Origin: Brachypodium distachyon
Lineage: Eukaryota > Streptophyta > Magnoliopsida > Poales > Poaceae
Assembly (NCBI RefSeq): GCF_000005505.3
Contig: NC_016131.3
Location: 36,853,001 to 36,917,000, forward strand
Direction: 5' to 3'
DNA: 64,000 bases
Position 1 is the stretch's first letter, and each line of letters opens with the position of its first letter. Below are positions 34,812-45,154 of the stretch, piece by piece. The translations under genes and the position numbers were made by a program. The notes below the pieces were generated by a model, which made no database searches, was not told the origin of the DNA, and saw only the letters and a list, made by a program, of their open reading frames with translations.

Positions 34812-35595
34812 TGTCGGAGCACGGGTCTCCGGCACCGGGGATGTTGGACACCCCCTTTTTGTTCGGTGGAGGGCGAGGAGATCACTCCGGGGATCGCCAT
34901 CGTCACCAAAGACACGAAGTGTCGACAGCTAGGTTTACCCAGGTTCGGGCCACCCGGAGGTGTAACACCCTACGTCCTGCTCTTAGTTGTATTCACGAGT
35001 GAAAAATGTTTTACAGATTGCGCGGAAGGGTTCCTGGTTTGGCTACTTTTCCCTCTAAGAAACTCTACTACGGGTGAACACAATGTTGCCTGCTATTGAC
35101 TATTGTTCGAACCCTTTGACCGGTGGCATTGGTCCTCCTTTTATAGCCAAGGGGATACCACAGGTGCCAAGCCATGCAGCGCGACACGTTAACAGCACGC
35201 GTGTCATCGCCACACAGGTCTCTCTACTGTAGATCCACGCTGGGCTTCATGCAGCGCCTAGGCCACTGTGTATGGTAAATAAAATGTATCCTAGGGTAGC
35301 CGCTCTAGACTTGTTGAGCAAGACTAGCCCTGCCGATGTGACTCCCCTATCGATGCATTAATTGCACTGCGCCCGCTGTCTCGTCTTGTCTCCACTGTTC
35401 CGCCGGCCCCACCTGCAATCCCCAAAGCTCCAGCACCCGAGAGGCATCCCGGTACCGTTCCCTGGCTAGTTACGGGGGCAGCGAGCAGGTAGCTTCCCGG
35501 GTTTGCCCTTCGCGGGGAGCCGGCCTAGCCGGGTCTCGTCAGTTGCGACCCACGCGTCCCGTATCAGTGGGGCCCCGTGGGGCACTGGTACGACA
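34812..35595 (-). mobile_element. Tat-type LTR (784 bp), 3' LTR of a broken element
   Basis: It runs from TGTCGGAGC (34812, plus-strand reading) to GGTACGACA (35595) and is followed by gtagcccccaag, the polypurine-tract complement. It shares acccaggttcgggccacccggaggtgtaa with the LTR at 55468. It was inserted into the CACTA scrap on its left. Confidence 0.82.
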
Positions 35596-35981
35596 GTAGC
35601 CCCCAAGTGTGGGCCGACAACCTTGAGCTCCCGGGTAGTGTCATCCTAGGTCAGTTACCGGGCTATGCCCTCCCGACGTGTGGGTCCCTTGGCCAAGCTG
35701 GGAACTCGGCCACGTAGGCCGCCGTTACGCCTACTCCCATTGTGACGAAACGGGGAGTTATGGCCACGTCACGCAAACCGTCTTGATTCCTCCAAAATTT
35801 TAGGGCACTTGATTGCCGATCGTGGGGGGCGCCCGTTGCAATTCCGCTTGCCTAGTATAAACACCCAGGGTCGGCGTCACAAGGATTCCCCTCCACCACT
35901 ACCCTTGCCATTGCCTTCCCCAAGCCCCTTGCCCCTCAAATCCCGAGAAGCTTCCCTCCTCCTCCTTCCCCCACTCCACCA
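35596..35981. other. Non-coding internal DNA before the antisense ORF
   Basis: This is the spacer between the polypurine tract and the antisense ORF, with ccgggctatgcc-type words shared with 56469-56872. A TATA-like tataaacacccag at 35856-35868 could drive the antisense ORF. Confidence 0.5.
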
Positions 35982-36510
35982 ATGGCACCAAAAGAACCAG
36001 CACGTCCCAAGGGCACCAGCAGCAAAAAGTCCCGCGACCGGCGGGACCATGACGCCAGGGATGCCGAGCTCGTGCCGATCTGTGACAAGATCGCGGCGCT
36101 GCCGCGCGCAGGGCTCACGGATCTAGACGTGGCCCGGAGCTACATCGCTAGGCGCATCGCTCTGCTGCAGCACCGAACCCATCCGGTCTGGACTTACTCG
36201 GGGGAGGGCAACTGGATGAGGTTGCAGCGAGGCGGGCTGACGATGGAGCAGATCCGAACTTGGCTCAGGGGGATTACCGGCGACAACTCTCCCTTTTCCA
36301 GGCTTCCACCGGGTGTGATGGCACTCCACACGGGTGTTGCCAACCCGGGGGCCAACAATTACCCACCCTGCAACGAGTGGGGAATCATGGCAGGGACACC
36401 GTCAAGCAGCCCTCCCCGCAACCAAGGACTCGGACTGGGAAGCAACCGGTGGCCGAGAGCGAGGGGGAGGAAGACTCGGACGGGGATTTCGAGGAACCTG
36501 CGGGCGCCTC
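35982..36510 (+). pseudogene. Tat-element antisense ORF with internal deletion
   Basis: It starts MAPKEPARPKGTSSKKSRD and goes almost at once into DAELVPICDKIAAL and LTDLDVARSYIARRIALLQH. The copy at 56873 has about 220 residues of N-terminal domain between those parts, so this copy carries a large in-frame deletion. It later shifts frame (acidic SEGEEDSDGDFEEP) and is cut by a 490-bp-family LTR at 36511. Where the 56873 copy has TAG at 57713, this one has CAG (RLQRGGL). Confidence 0.65.
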
Positions 36511-36999
36511 TGACGTGGTTATGACTAACCACGTACTCGACTCGAGTATACCCGTTACAACCCAGTTGGGGGCCCACAAGGAAGCGTACAACAACTCCAG
36601 GAGTTTACATGCCAAATCTTGCGGCTCAAGATAAGGAAGATTAATTAGAGTATATTTCCTCATTGTAACCGACTTGGACTTTACCTTAGACCTGGGTTCC
36701 TGCATATATAAAGGACCAGGTGGGGGAGCCAAGAGGACACCCCCCAACTTGGATACAAGTTGCCTAGACGCACTCATCGACTCTGTGCATCTAGCCTCTG
36801 CGACACCCCATTGTAATCGACTCTGCAATACAGATCAGACAAGCAGGACGTAGGGGTATTACCTCATCAAGGGCACTGATCCTGGGTAAATCGTGTTCCT
36901 TGTTTCCTTGTTAGCCGACGAGTTCGCCAACACACACTCGAAATCTTTCCTAGATACAAGTCCATCAATATGGACATTATCGAAGTCACCCCTTCGTCA
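36511..36999 (+). mobile_element. 490-bp-family 5' LTR, copy 3 (plus orientation)
   Basis: TGACGTGG (36511) to TTCGTCA (36999), 489 bp. It is followed by TTGGCGCTGTCTGTGGGAAAG as primer site. A TATATAAAGGA box lies at 36703-36713. It was inserted into the Tat antisense ORF. Confidence 0.92.
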
Positions 37000-38334
37000 T
37001 TGGCGCTGTCTGTGGGAAAGACGTGTGTTGGAGTCGCGATCTCAGCGGCTTCAGATCCAAATAAACCATCATCGACTCAGGCAGAGTCGGTGACCCTCGA
37101 GTCCTCTACCTCTCACCTCCAAGCTGACCCCGCAGTCCTCGACAAGCTTGATGCTCGTTTGGATCTCATATTGGGCGACTGCCGGGTCCGACTGCTCTGA
37201 CTCTGGAGGAGTTGCCTCTCCTTTCTCCTTCAGGGAAAGACTCGCCGACAGGCTCGGCAGGGCCACTCGATGAATCAGAGCAAGTGTGCCATCTCCATGT
37301 GCGAACGGCCCGATCCCAAGTGTCGCTGGCAACCACTCGGAACAGGGAAGTTGCCATGACAACAACGACTTGCTGGGATCACCTGACAGAACAGAATAGG
37401 TTTCCCTAGGAAACTACTCCGATTTTGAAAACAATCCACCCCAGTGTGCAGAAAGCCCCATCCCACGCGACTTGGCGACTGCTCAGAGCGGGAAGGCTGT
37501 CATAGCAGCAGCGATCTTGCGCCCAAGTGCGCCATCGCCCAAGTTTTCATGACAAATCCTGTCGCCCCAAAATTGACTCCTCTGGCTGCGAGTGCATCCA
37601 CAAATCCACAGGCTGGATATTCAGCGGCAGAAAAGGCTCGAGTTCAGGCAGCCCTTGAATCGGGAGTCCACATGAAGGATTCCACTGCCGCTGAATTGCA
37701 GTTGTATGCCAATTCTCTTGCCAGGGCTCAACACGACCTAATCAAAGAGCAAGAGGATTTTGTCAAAAAGCAAAAACTTGAAGCTCAGAGGCTGAAGAAA
37801 CTAGATGAAGATATCGAGGTACACAAAAGAACTCGCTCGGGATCAGCCAGCGATTCTGATGAGGACACCCCTCCTAGAGCTCTCTCCAGACGAAACGTCT
37901 CGCGTCGTGACCTCACGACCTGAAACCTGGCTCCAAGCTTCATGTCGATATGATACCAAAAACCCCGGAGGCCGCCTTGCTTGCAGCCAATACCTACCTA
38001 CAAACAATCCAGCCACCCGACAGTGACCCGCGCTCGTGGCTTCACAAGCAGATCCTGGAAAGATTGAATAGGGCAGGGGCTTCTTGTATCAGTCAAGATT
38101 TCAACAACCAAAGGCCACTGCGGACAGGACTCCATCCCGCCACGAAGGCGAAATCCAGCATGACCTCGACCCGCCTCCTCGAGGTCGCAGGGAGTGCGAC
38201 TCACACCCAAGGTAAACACAGGGTTCCCCTCGGGTCGCAAACCACGACCGGCGAGATAGGTATCGCGACCGCTCGCCGGACTCTGACCACGAGGCCGAGA
38301 CATGCGGAGCGCCTTGCTTCAGCCGTCGCATCCG
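37000..38334 (+). pseudogene. Gag of a 490-bp-LTR Gypsy element (copy C), truncated
   Basis: The best frame (37444-37923) reads PKCAIAQVFMTNPVAP, AAELQLYANSLARAQHDLIK, then a charged coiled-coil. It continues, frameshifted, in 37950-38330 (ALLAANTYLQTIQPP, LHKQILERLNRAGASC). The sequence ends at 38334, where it joins minus-strand reverse-transcriptase DNA of family U. The Retrotrans_gag core and everything after it are lost. Confidence 0.8.
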
Positions 38335-38696
38335 CCATCAGTCCATTCAAATTTCTTCTCTTTCCTCAAAAGCTCAGTCATAGGTTTAGCGATCTTGGCT
38401 TCCCATTCAGTCACCGCTGCTACTTTAGCAGGGTCAACGGCAACTTCGTTTCCTGACACAATGTGTCCCAAGAATCCTACTTCGGACAACCAAAATTCAC
38501 ACTTGCTGACTTTTGCATAAAGCTTGTGCTCTCTAAGCTTTTCCATGATCAGACGCAAATGTTCTTCATGTTCTTCTTTGCTCTTCGAGTAGATCAAAAT
38601 GTCGTCGATGAACACTACGACAAACTTGTCCAAATATTCCATTAATACCTTGTTCATCATATTCATGAAGTATGCTGGAGCATTGGTGAAGCGATC
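38335..38696 (-). pseudogene. Family U reverse transcriptase, C-terminal piece
   Basis: An open frame with NMMNKVLMEYLDKFVVVF, then the catalytic FIDDILIYSKS box (about 38580-38615), then KCEFWLSEVGFLGHIVS. This is a Ty3/Gypsy RT of chromovirus type. It is interrupted at 38696 by a solo LTR, and the upstream part is at 41990-42120. It is truncated at 38335 by the junction with gag copy C. Confidence 0.93.
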
Positions 38697-41600
38697 CCCC
38701 TTCACCAAGGGTTCGATCCCTGTGCTTACTTGTGCTAGTCCCTGGATCGACTCACTAGCACACACAGTTCAAGATGTAATACCAAGATACAAAGGTCAAA
38801 AGTACTTTATTACATCGTATCATCCAGAACTTAGATTGTACTTACAAACTTGCATGACCTCCTAGGCCAGCATAAACAAATAAAGTTCAAAACCATGATA
38901 ACAATGTATCATGAAGCTGCAGCGGAAAGGTAGAGTGAAAGGGCCTCATCTACTCCCAAAGGAGAGAGCATGTTGGAATGTAAGCACATGACCCAAAGAA
39001 ATATTGATGAACCTCACTCTTCGTCAGATTCACCTTCATGGTTAATTGCAGCCACTATGTGGTCAATACATTTGAATGTATTGGCAAGCTCACTAGAGAT
39101 ATACAGGACCTACCAAATACATGCATAGTTTGGCTAAGTGGGGTTTGGCTATTTTGCATAGAACTATCATTATTCAAATCCTATCATTTTTAGACAGATA
39201 GTTTTGAATTCTATTGGACACGGGGTAGAAACACCCATGCTCCTATTAACCTAGGCACATTGAGTAGAAACATCAATGCTCCTACCCAGTTCAAACCATT
39301 CATTTTATTAGGAAATTGGAATGAGTGAGACTTTCCTTACAGCCCCAATATCCAGTTGCTCATAATTGTCCGTAACCGGGGACACGGCTAAGTACTTAGT
39401 TTGACACTCTCGAGAGGTTGTACACATTCCCCACAAGAATTCGACATGTTAATCCCTTGCTGTCCTCCGGGTGGAGTAGCAACGGCATCGATTTCAAGAA
39501 TTTTCAGAACATGTTCGCCCAGAACACCTGAGGGACCCGCGCTCCCACCTACACAACTACCTCAGTACAATCCCTCGGATCTGGGTAAACATTTCTTACT
39601 CCATCCAGGCAGAGCCCATATTACCATGTGGTTGTACTGGAAGCTACTAAACAGGAAACTAGTCCAATCTCTGGTTATCCCGGGTGGCATCCCACATTGT
39701 GACGCAGGCGCTCCCCGAATCCACGGGAGAGACGTCCATGGACGATCCATTCCTGAATCCACAGGAACTCGACTCAGAGGGACCCATAGAAATGGACCTA
39801 ACGTCACGACATCCGAATACTCAAAGCAGCCCACCCAGGACGGTTCATTGAATTACTTGTTTTGCCATACACTAGGAAAATCATATCGTAATTCAATAGT
39901 ATCACATTGTAATAATACCACCCTCGTATATTATCATATCATAGCATTTTACTATCACGATGGCAATTGGTGGTAAGGACATGGCAAAGGTATCCTATAC
40001 TACTAGGAGAATCATAGCATAGCATAGATACAATATTAATCCTAACGATGCAACTAATAAAAACTAGTCCATAATAAAATAATGGGATGATGGTCAAAGT
40101 GAACTTGCCTTGATAGTAGTTGGAGTTCAAACACTCGTCACAATCGCAAGGTTCGCTCTCCGAGAATACTATACAATCAACAAACATATACACACACATA
40201 AACACACAATACAAACATGACAAAAGAATATGTATGCCTGATGTGATGCAGAACATATGACATGAGTGGGTTGGTTTTATTTGGGTGATCTACTGGTCCA
40301 AGGCATTGATAATTAAGCACATGAAATTAGGGTTTTTAAATAAATCGTAATGGCTAGGGTTTAAACCAGCCAGATAGATTAGTTCAAAATATTTATTTCC
40401 CTGTCCCATTGGACAGAGGACAATAAAACAAAATTTTGGGCACTGGTTTCATTCAAAAAGGACTTCTAGATAATTAGTTATGATTTAAAAGGCATAAAAC
40501 TCTAATCTGCAATTTGAATGTGATTCAAATATTCAAATTTGAAATTGGACAGTGCCAAAAGATTCTAAATTTCCTAAGGATTCCAAAAAGGTGTGGATCA
40601 TTAAATTTGGCCAAACAGATTTAAAGTTATGATCATTTGAAGTTACAGGGGCCTATCTGCAAAAGTGCCTTTTATTAATTCCGGGGCATTAAAATTACAT
40701 TTTTATTTTATAAAACCGGGTGCCACATGTCAGCATCCAATTGGTGCATACCGGTTCGGTTAGAAATTAAAACGGGATCTAATCTTAGCCCTCGGATCCG
40801 GATCGGACGGACGAGGGGAGTTCTAGGGTTTTATCGAGCGGCGCGGGCTGCCGGAGTTGGAGGAGACGGGGGCGCGGGCACAGGCGGGGGGGCGCGGGGT
40901 GCTCCGGCGTCGCGGGCGGCGCGGGGAAGTCACGGGGAGGCGCGGCGCGGCACGGCGCGCTCAGTGACGGGGTCGGCGCGACTTTGGGAGGGCGGAGGGC
41001 TCGCCTCGGACGCGCGAAGACGGTGGCGCTGTCACCGGACTCCGGCGAGGACGAGCGGGTGGCGTCCGGAGGCTGCAGTGCACGGGGGCGAAGACGGAGC
41101 GCGTCAACCGAAGCGCACGGAGGAGTACGGCGGCGGCGCTTACACTTAGGGTTCACCGGAGACGGAGGAGAACGGCGGCGGCGCGGGCAAAGCTCCGGCG
41201 AGAAATTTCTCGAGCCTGGGGGCGCAATAGAGAGGGCAAAGAGGGGGAAGAGAGAGAGGGGCGCGTTAGCTTTATAGGGACGCGGGCACGGAGGCGCGGG
41301 AGGCACGGGATGCGGAGATCATGGCGGTGACGGCGCGCGGCGGCGAAGAAGGAAGGCGGCGCGCGTCGCGGGCGCCTTTCAAACGGGGAAGAAGCCCCTG
41401 ACAGGTGGGCCCCACCTGTCAGCGGGGGCGGGCGCGCGCGTGGGGCGGCCGGGCTGGCCGGGCCGGCGCGCGTCACGGTCGGGCGCAGTCGGACTGGGCC
41501 CGTTCGGCCCAAAGTGGCCGGGCCGGCTCGGTTTACCCCCTTTTTTTTTCTTTTTGCCTTTTCTTTTTCTGCTTTTCTTATTTCTTTGATATCTTTTGAG

Positions 41601-41989
41601 TTTGAACTCCAAATTGGTCCAAATAAAAACCAAAAAAATTGTAAAATCATGTCCTACCATGATACAACTTTTGGGAGTAGTTTCCCCTCAAAATAAAATA
41701 TTTTAAAATACATTTGCCCTATAAATGCCTTTAGGGCTATATATCTATTTGAATAAAATACTTTTTCGACTCCAAATAATTAACCAAAAATTATGGGATA
41801 GTTTATATATGCATTAAACCCCTTTTATACATAAACCCTATTGGTTTAAAAATCCAAAGCTTAAATGGGTGTAAACAAAGTCTTTTAGAGCCCTTTTGAG
41901 ATTCAAAATTTGAATTCAAATATGCAATTGTGGCATGATGCTCATGGATGCAATGCACATGTAAAAGTTTGAAATTTTGGGATGTTACA
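38697..41989 (-). mobile_element. Family U solo LTR (3,293 bp) with ATTGG target duplication
   Basis: TGAAGCG at 38697 and GATGTTACA ending at 41989. ATTGG is present at 38692-38696 and 41990-41994. Reverse-transcriptase coding continues across the insertion in the same frame once one ATTGG is discounted. The promoter block includes TATAAA (41271-41276, minus) and the palindrome at 41398-41422. No internal region remains, so it is a solo LTR. Confidence 0.95.
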
Positions 41990-42120
41990 ATTGGTTAATC
42001 GAAAAGGCATCACTGTGTACTCATATAGGCCATACCTAGTGGTAAATGCCGTCTTGGGTATATCTACTTCTCGGATCTTTAACTGAAAGTAACCTGATCG
42101 AAGATCGATCTTTGAGAAAA
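41990..42120 (-). pseudogene. Family U reverse transcriptase, N-terminal piece
   Basis: The frame reads [17 protein letters not shown] and [19 protein letters not shown], the conserved RT block upstream of the FIDD box. Upstream of 42120 it joins leader DNA that should precede gag. Gag, protease and the first RT residues have therefore been deleted in this element. Confidence 0.9.
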
Positions 42121-42328
42121 CTCAAGCATGTATCAAACATACACTCAATCAGTCATAAAAGGTTTTGGAAATTATAGCAAAAACACACTTGTTCATGATG
42201 GGGTACTGCCCATAAAAGTACGAAAAATGCAATCGATCTACATTGCCATACAAATAGGTTGTATGGTCAATGACTAACTCGCAAAGCTGATAACGAAAAG
42301 AAATGATAAAGTCTGGCAGGCAATGTGA
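42121..42328 (-). other. ORF1-gag leader segment of a family U element
   Basis: Non-coding. It is similar to 53003-53223 (ttgcgagttagtcattgacc, gtaatgtaggtcgattgc-type words). The donor-like AAG/GTATGT of the other copy is changed here. It ends in a deletion junction with reverse transcriptase. Confidence 0.65.
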
Positions 42329-43288
42329 CTAGGGAGGTGGGGCTGATGTCGCGGCTCCATTCACCCTCTTCCTCTTGGAGCGGGTGTTGGTGGCAGGGGT
42401 GTCCATCTCGTGGACCTCCTGGGGCTCCTCCTCCTTAGTCAGCACCTCCTCCTGATCCTGTGGCGGAGGTGGGGCCTGGTCTGGCGCCGCTGCGGCAGCT
42501 GGGGCTGGCTCTGCGGCGGCTGCGGCTGCTGTGGCTTCGGCTATCATGAAAGCCTTAAACCGCTCGCTGTAGTAGCAGGCCTGCTCCCTCGGATCTGTTG
42601 GTTCGGCCGGGGTGATGGCCTCGAGGAACGTCTTGAACTTCTCGCGGTAGAAACGAGCTTGGTCCCTCTCATACAGCAACTGATTGATGACTCCTTCCAT
42701 ATTGATGGCAGTGTTCTGCAACAATGCCTTGTCCTCTTGCCACTGAGTCTTCTCTCCCAACAGATTACCGATCTGCTCCTCGGCTAGGTCAGCCCTGGTC
42801 ATCTCGTGCTCGAGGCAAGACTCCAAGTCCACGGTGTTAATCTCCATGTTCTCGAAGTGGGTCGTCACTGGGGTGGCATCTTCATCGTTGGTCGTAGCCA
42901 CTGCCGAGCATGCATGGTTCCGCCTTCCAAAGAGGAGGAAGGGGGAGTCCTCGGGGAACTCGTGCCGATAGTCCCGGCACACCTGTGCGAAGGCGCACTG
43001 CATGGCGAACTGAAGGCCTTGCTCGAAGGTGGGGTAGTAGGCGATAAAGGTGATATCCTGAGTGGCAGGCGCGATCTCACGCCCGCGGATCTTTGCCTCA
43101 ATCTCCCACCGTGGCTGCCATCCCTCGGGTGCGGCGGTCTCAACTCGGCCTCTGAACTTGGGTGGTGGCAGGTCAAGAGACGCACACAGTGCCGCCAAAG
43201 GGGCACTGAACAGCTGGTCATCATCCGTGGAGGGGTAGTAGACTCGGGTGAACGGCGGTACATTGCCGAACGGTGTTGGGCTTCCCAT
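42329..43288 (-). CDS. Intact pre-gag ORF (ORF1) of a family U Gypsy element, 319 aa
   Basis: This is the only complete version in the window. The start MGSPTPFGNVPPFTRVYYPS is the shared start of all copies. A conserved globular-looking region follows (residues about 25-130: FRGRVE, WEIEAKIRGREIAP, FEQGLQFAMQCAFAQVCRDY). Then comes an alpha-helical, probably coiled-coil stretch (about 150-230: LEHEMTRADLAEEQIGNLL, YERDQARFYREKFKTFLEA), an Ala/Pro-rich linker, and a basic end TRSKRKRV that looks like a nuclear signal. It has no zinc knuckle, protease or polymerase motif. It lies between primer-binding site and gag, where Gypsy elements normally have only a leader. The coiled coil could suggest an RNA- or Gag-binding accessory role, but this is inference. 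It is open probably because this copy is the youngest, not because of host use. Confidence 0.8.
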   Translation of the reverse strand: MGSPTPFGNVPPFTRVYYPSTDDDQLFSAPLAALCASLDLPPPKFRGRVETAAPEGWQPRWEIEAKIRGREIAPATQDITFIAYYPTFEQGLQFAMQCAFAQVCRDYRHEFPEDSPFLLFGRRNHACSAVATTNDEDATPVTTHFENMEINTVDLESCLEHEMTRADLAEEQIGNLLGEKTQWQEDKALLQNTAINMEGVINQLLYERDQARFYREKFKTFLEAITPAEPTDPREQACYYSERFKAFMIAEATAAAAAAEPAPAAAAAPDQAPPPPQDQEEVLTKEEEPQEVHEMDTPATNTRSKRKRVNGAATSAPPP

Positions 43289-43615
43289 CTATAGAAAACA
43301 AAGGTAGATAAGGGAGTATCAGTGACATGATCAAATGGTCGGATGTATGGAAGAAAAAACAAGGTAAATGTAGTAGAGTGGGAATGAAGTAATAAACATC
43401 AATATTAGAGTGGAAATGTCGATATAAAATTGGATGCATAATATCATGTGGGTAACATGTCAACATGATTATAGCGGTGTGGTATAAGATAATAATTATA
43501 CATATGTGGAATAAAGCATAGTATTTGGTGTATATGTGGAATAAAACAACAAATATGTCATGCATATGTAGGATATAAATGCAAAGGTTCAGATGATTAG
43601 GGATAAGAAATAAAA
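43289..43615 (-). other. Truncated family U leader
   Basis: Leader DNA upstream of ORF1, cut at about 43615 before reaching its primer-binding site, by junction with the LTR fragment 43616-44682. Non-coding. Confidence 0.6.
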
Positions 43616-44682
43616 TGAGCCTCATCTACTCCTAGAGGAGAGAGCATGTTGGAATGTAAGCACATGACCCAAAGAACATCGACGACACCTCACTCTTCGT
43701 CTGATTCACCTGCATTATTAATTGCAGCCACTACGTGGTCAATACATTGAATGTATTGGCAAGCTCACCTGGAAGTTATAACAGATCCTACCAAGTATAT
43801 GCAATTGAGGTATAGTGGGGTTCAGGCTTTATGGCGTGGTAGCAAAAACATAGTTTATCTTACTACAATTGAATGTTACAATATTGTTAACTAATGGACA
43901 CTGGGTAGAAACACCCATGCTCCTATTAACCTAAAGCACATTGAGTAGAAACATCAAGTGCCCCTACCCTGTTCAAACCATTTATTTTATTTAAGAAGTT
44001 GGAATGAGTGAGACTTTCCTTACAGCCCCAATATCTAGTTGCTCATAATTGTCCGTAACCGGGGACACGGCTAAGTACTTAATTTGACACTCTCGAGAGG
44101 TTGTACACATTCCCCACAAGAATTCGACGTGATAATCCCTTGCTGTCCTCTGGGTGGAGTAGCAACGGCATCGATTTTAAGAATTTTCAGAACATGTTCA
44201 CCCAGAACAACTGAGGGACCTGCGCTCCCACCTACACAACTACCTCAGTACAATCCCTCGGATCTGGGTAAACATTTCTTACTCCATCCAGGCAGAGCCT
44301 ATATTACCATGTGGTTGTACTGGAAGCTACTAAACAGCAAACTAGTCCAGTCTCTGATACCCCAGGTGGCATTCCACATTTGCGACGCAAGCGCTCCCCG
44401 AATCCACGGAAGAGACATCCATGGACGATCCATCTCCGAATCAAGGAGACTCGACTCAGAGGGACCCATAGAAATGGACCTGACGTCGCATACATCTCGA
44501 ATACTCAAAGCAGTCCACCCAGGATGGTTCATTAGGGTTGTTTTGCCAAGTTTCCAAAATCACTCCACATCATCATTTCATACCGATTGAGATTCCCTCA
44601 CACGTTTACTAACATAGCATGGCTAAGCAAAACTATTCACGATGGCTATTGGTGGAGGATTCATGGCAAAGGTAACCTTATG
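43616..44682 (-). mobile_element. Family U LTR fragment (3' portion without the end)
   Basis: It matches 45418-46463 nearly base for base in long stretches (gagagcatgttggaatgtaagc, caattgaggtatagtggggttc, catggcaaaggtaacc). It lacks both LTR termini, so it was trapped between two deletion junctions. Confidence 0.85.
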
Positions 44683-45154
44683 GCTATTGGTGTTTTCCAA
44701 TTTCTAGTGTCAGCATTCGGCATTCGTAAGCCGTTATCATCTCTCCCCCAGGTGACTTCACCTTCATAGGGTTCACTAAGGCACTAGTGGGTAACCCATT
44801 CTTATGCACAAAATTCCTTGAGATGAAAGAATGCGATGCACCAGTATCAAACAGTACGAGTGCTTGAAAAGAATTTAGGCGGAAGGTGCCGATTACGATC
44901 CCTTGCTCCTCCGTGATTTCTTCCATGTTGACGTGGTTCACGTTGCCCTTCTGGAACGGGTTAGGCTTTGCTTCCGCCTCATTGAGCTTCTCAGGACAAT
45001 CATTGGAGTAGTGTCCCATCTTGTGACACTTGAAGCACTCCACTTGACTCAGATCTCTGCTAGTGGTACGGTTCTGCCCTGGGTTGCCTCCGTTGTTCTG
45101 ACCACTGCCCTTGTTATTGTTGATCCTTGGACGCTGGTGCTGGTGGTTGTTGTT
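44683..45154 (-). pseudogene. Family U gag zinc knuckle and protease
   Basis: The frame reads NNNHQHQRPRINNNKGSG, then CFKCHKMGHYSNDC (CX2CX4HX4C knuckle, about 45005-45046), then ALVLFDTGASHSFISRNFV (active-site DTG of a retropepsin), then VKSPGGEMITAYECRML. It is open across this stretch but truncated at both ends: by an LTR at 45155 and by the LTR fragment at 44682. Confidence 0.92.

Noticed and set aside
39401..39976. 191-codon plus-strand frame, also seen at 44084-44590 and 45915-46322
   Set aside because: It is a repeated open stretch inside family U LTRs, antisense to their transcription. Copies differ by frameshifts and stops, so it is chance openness.
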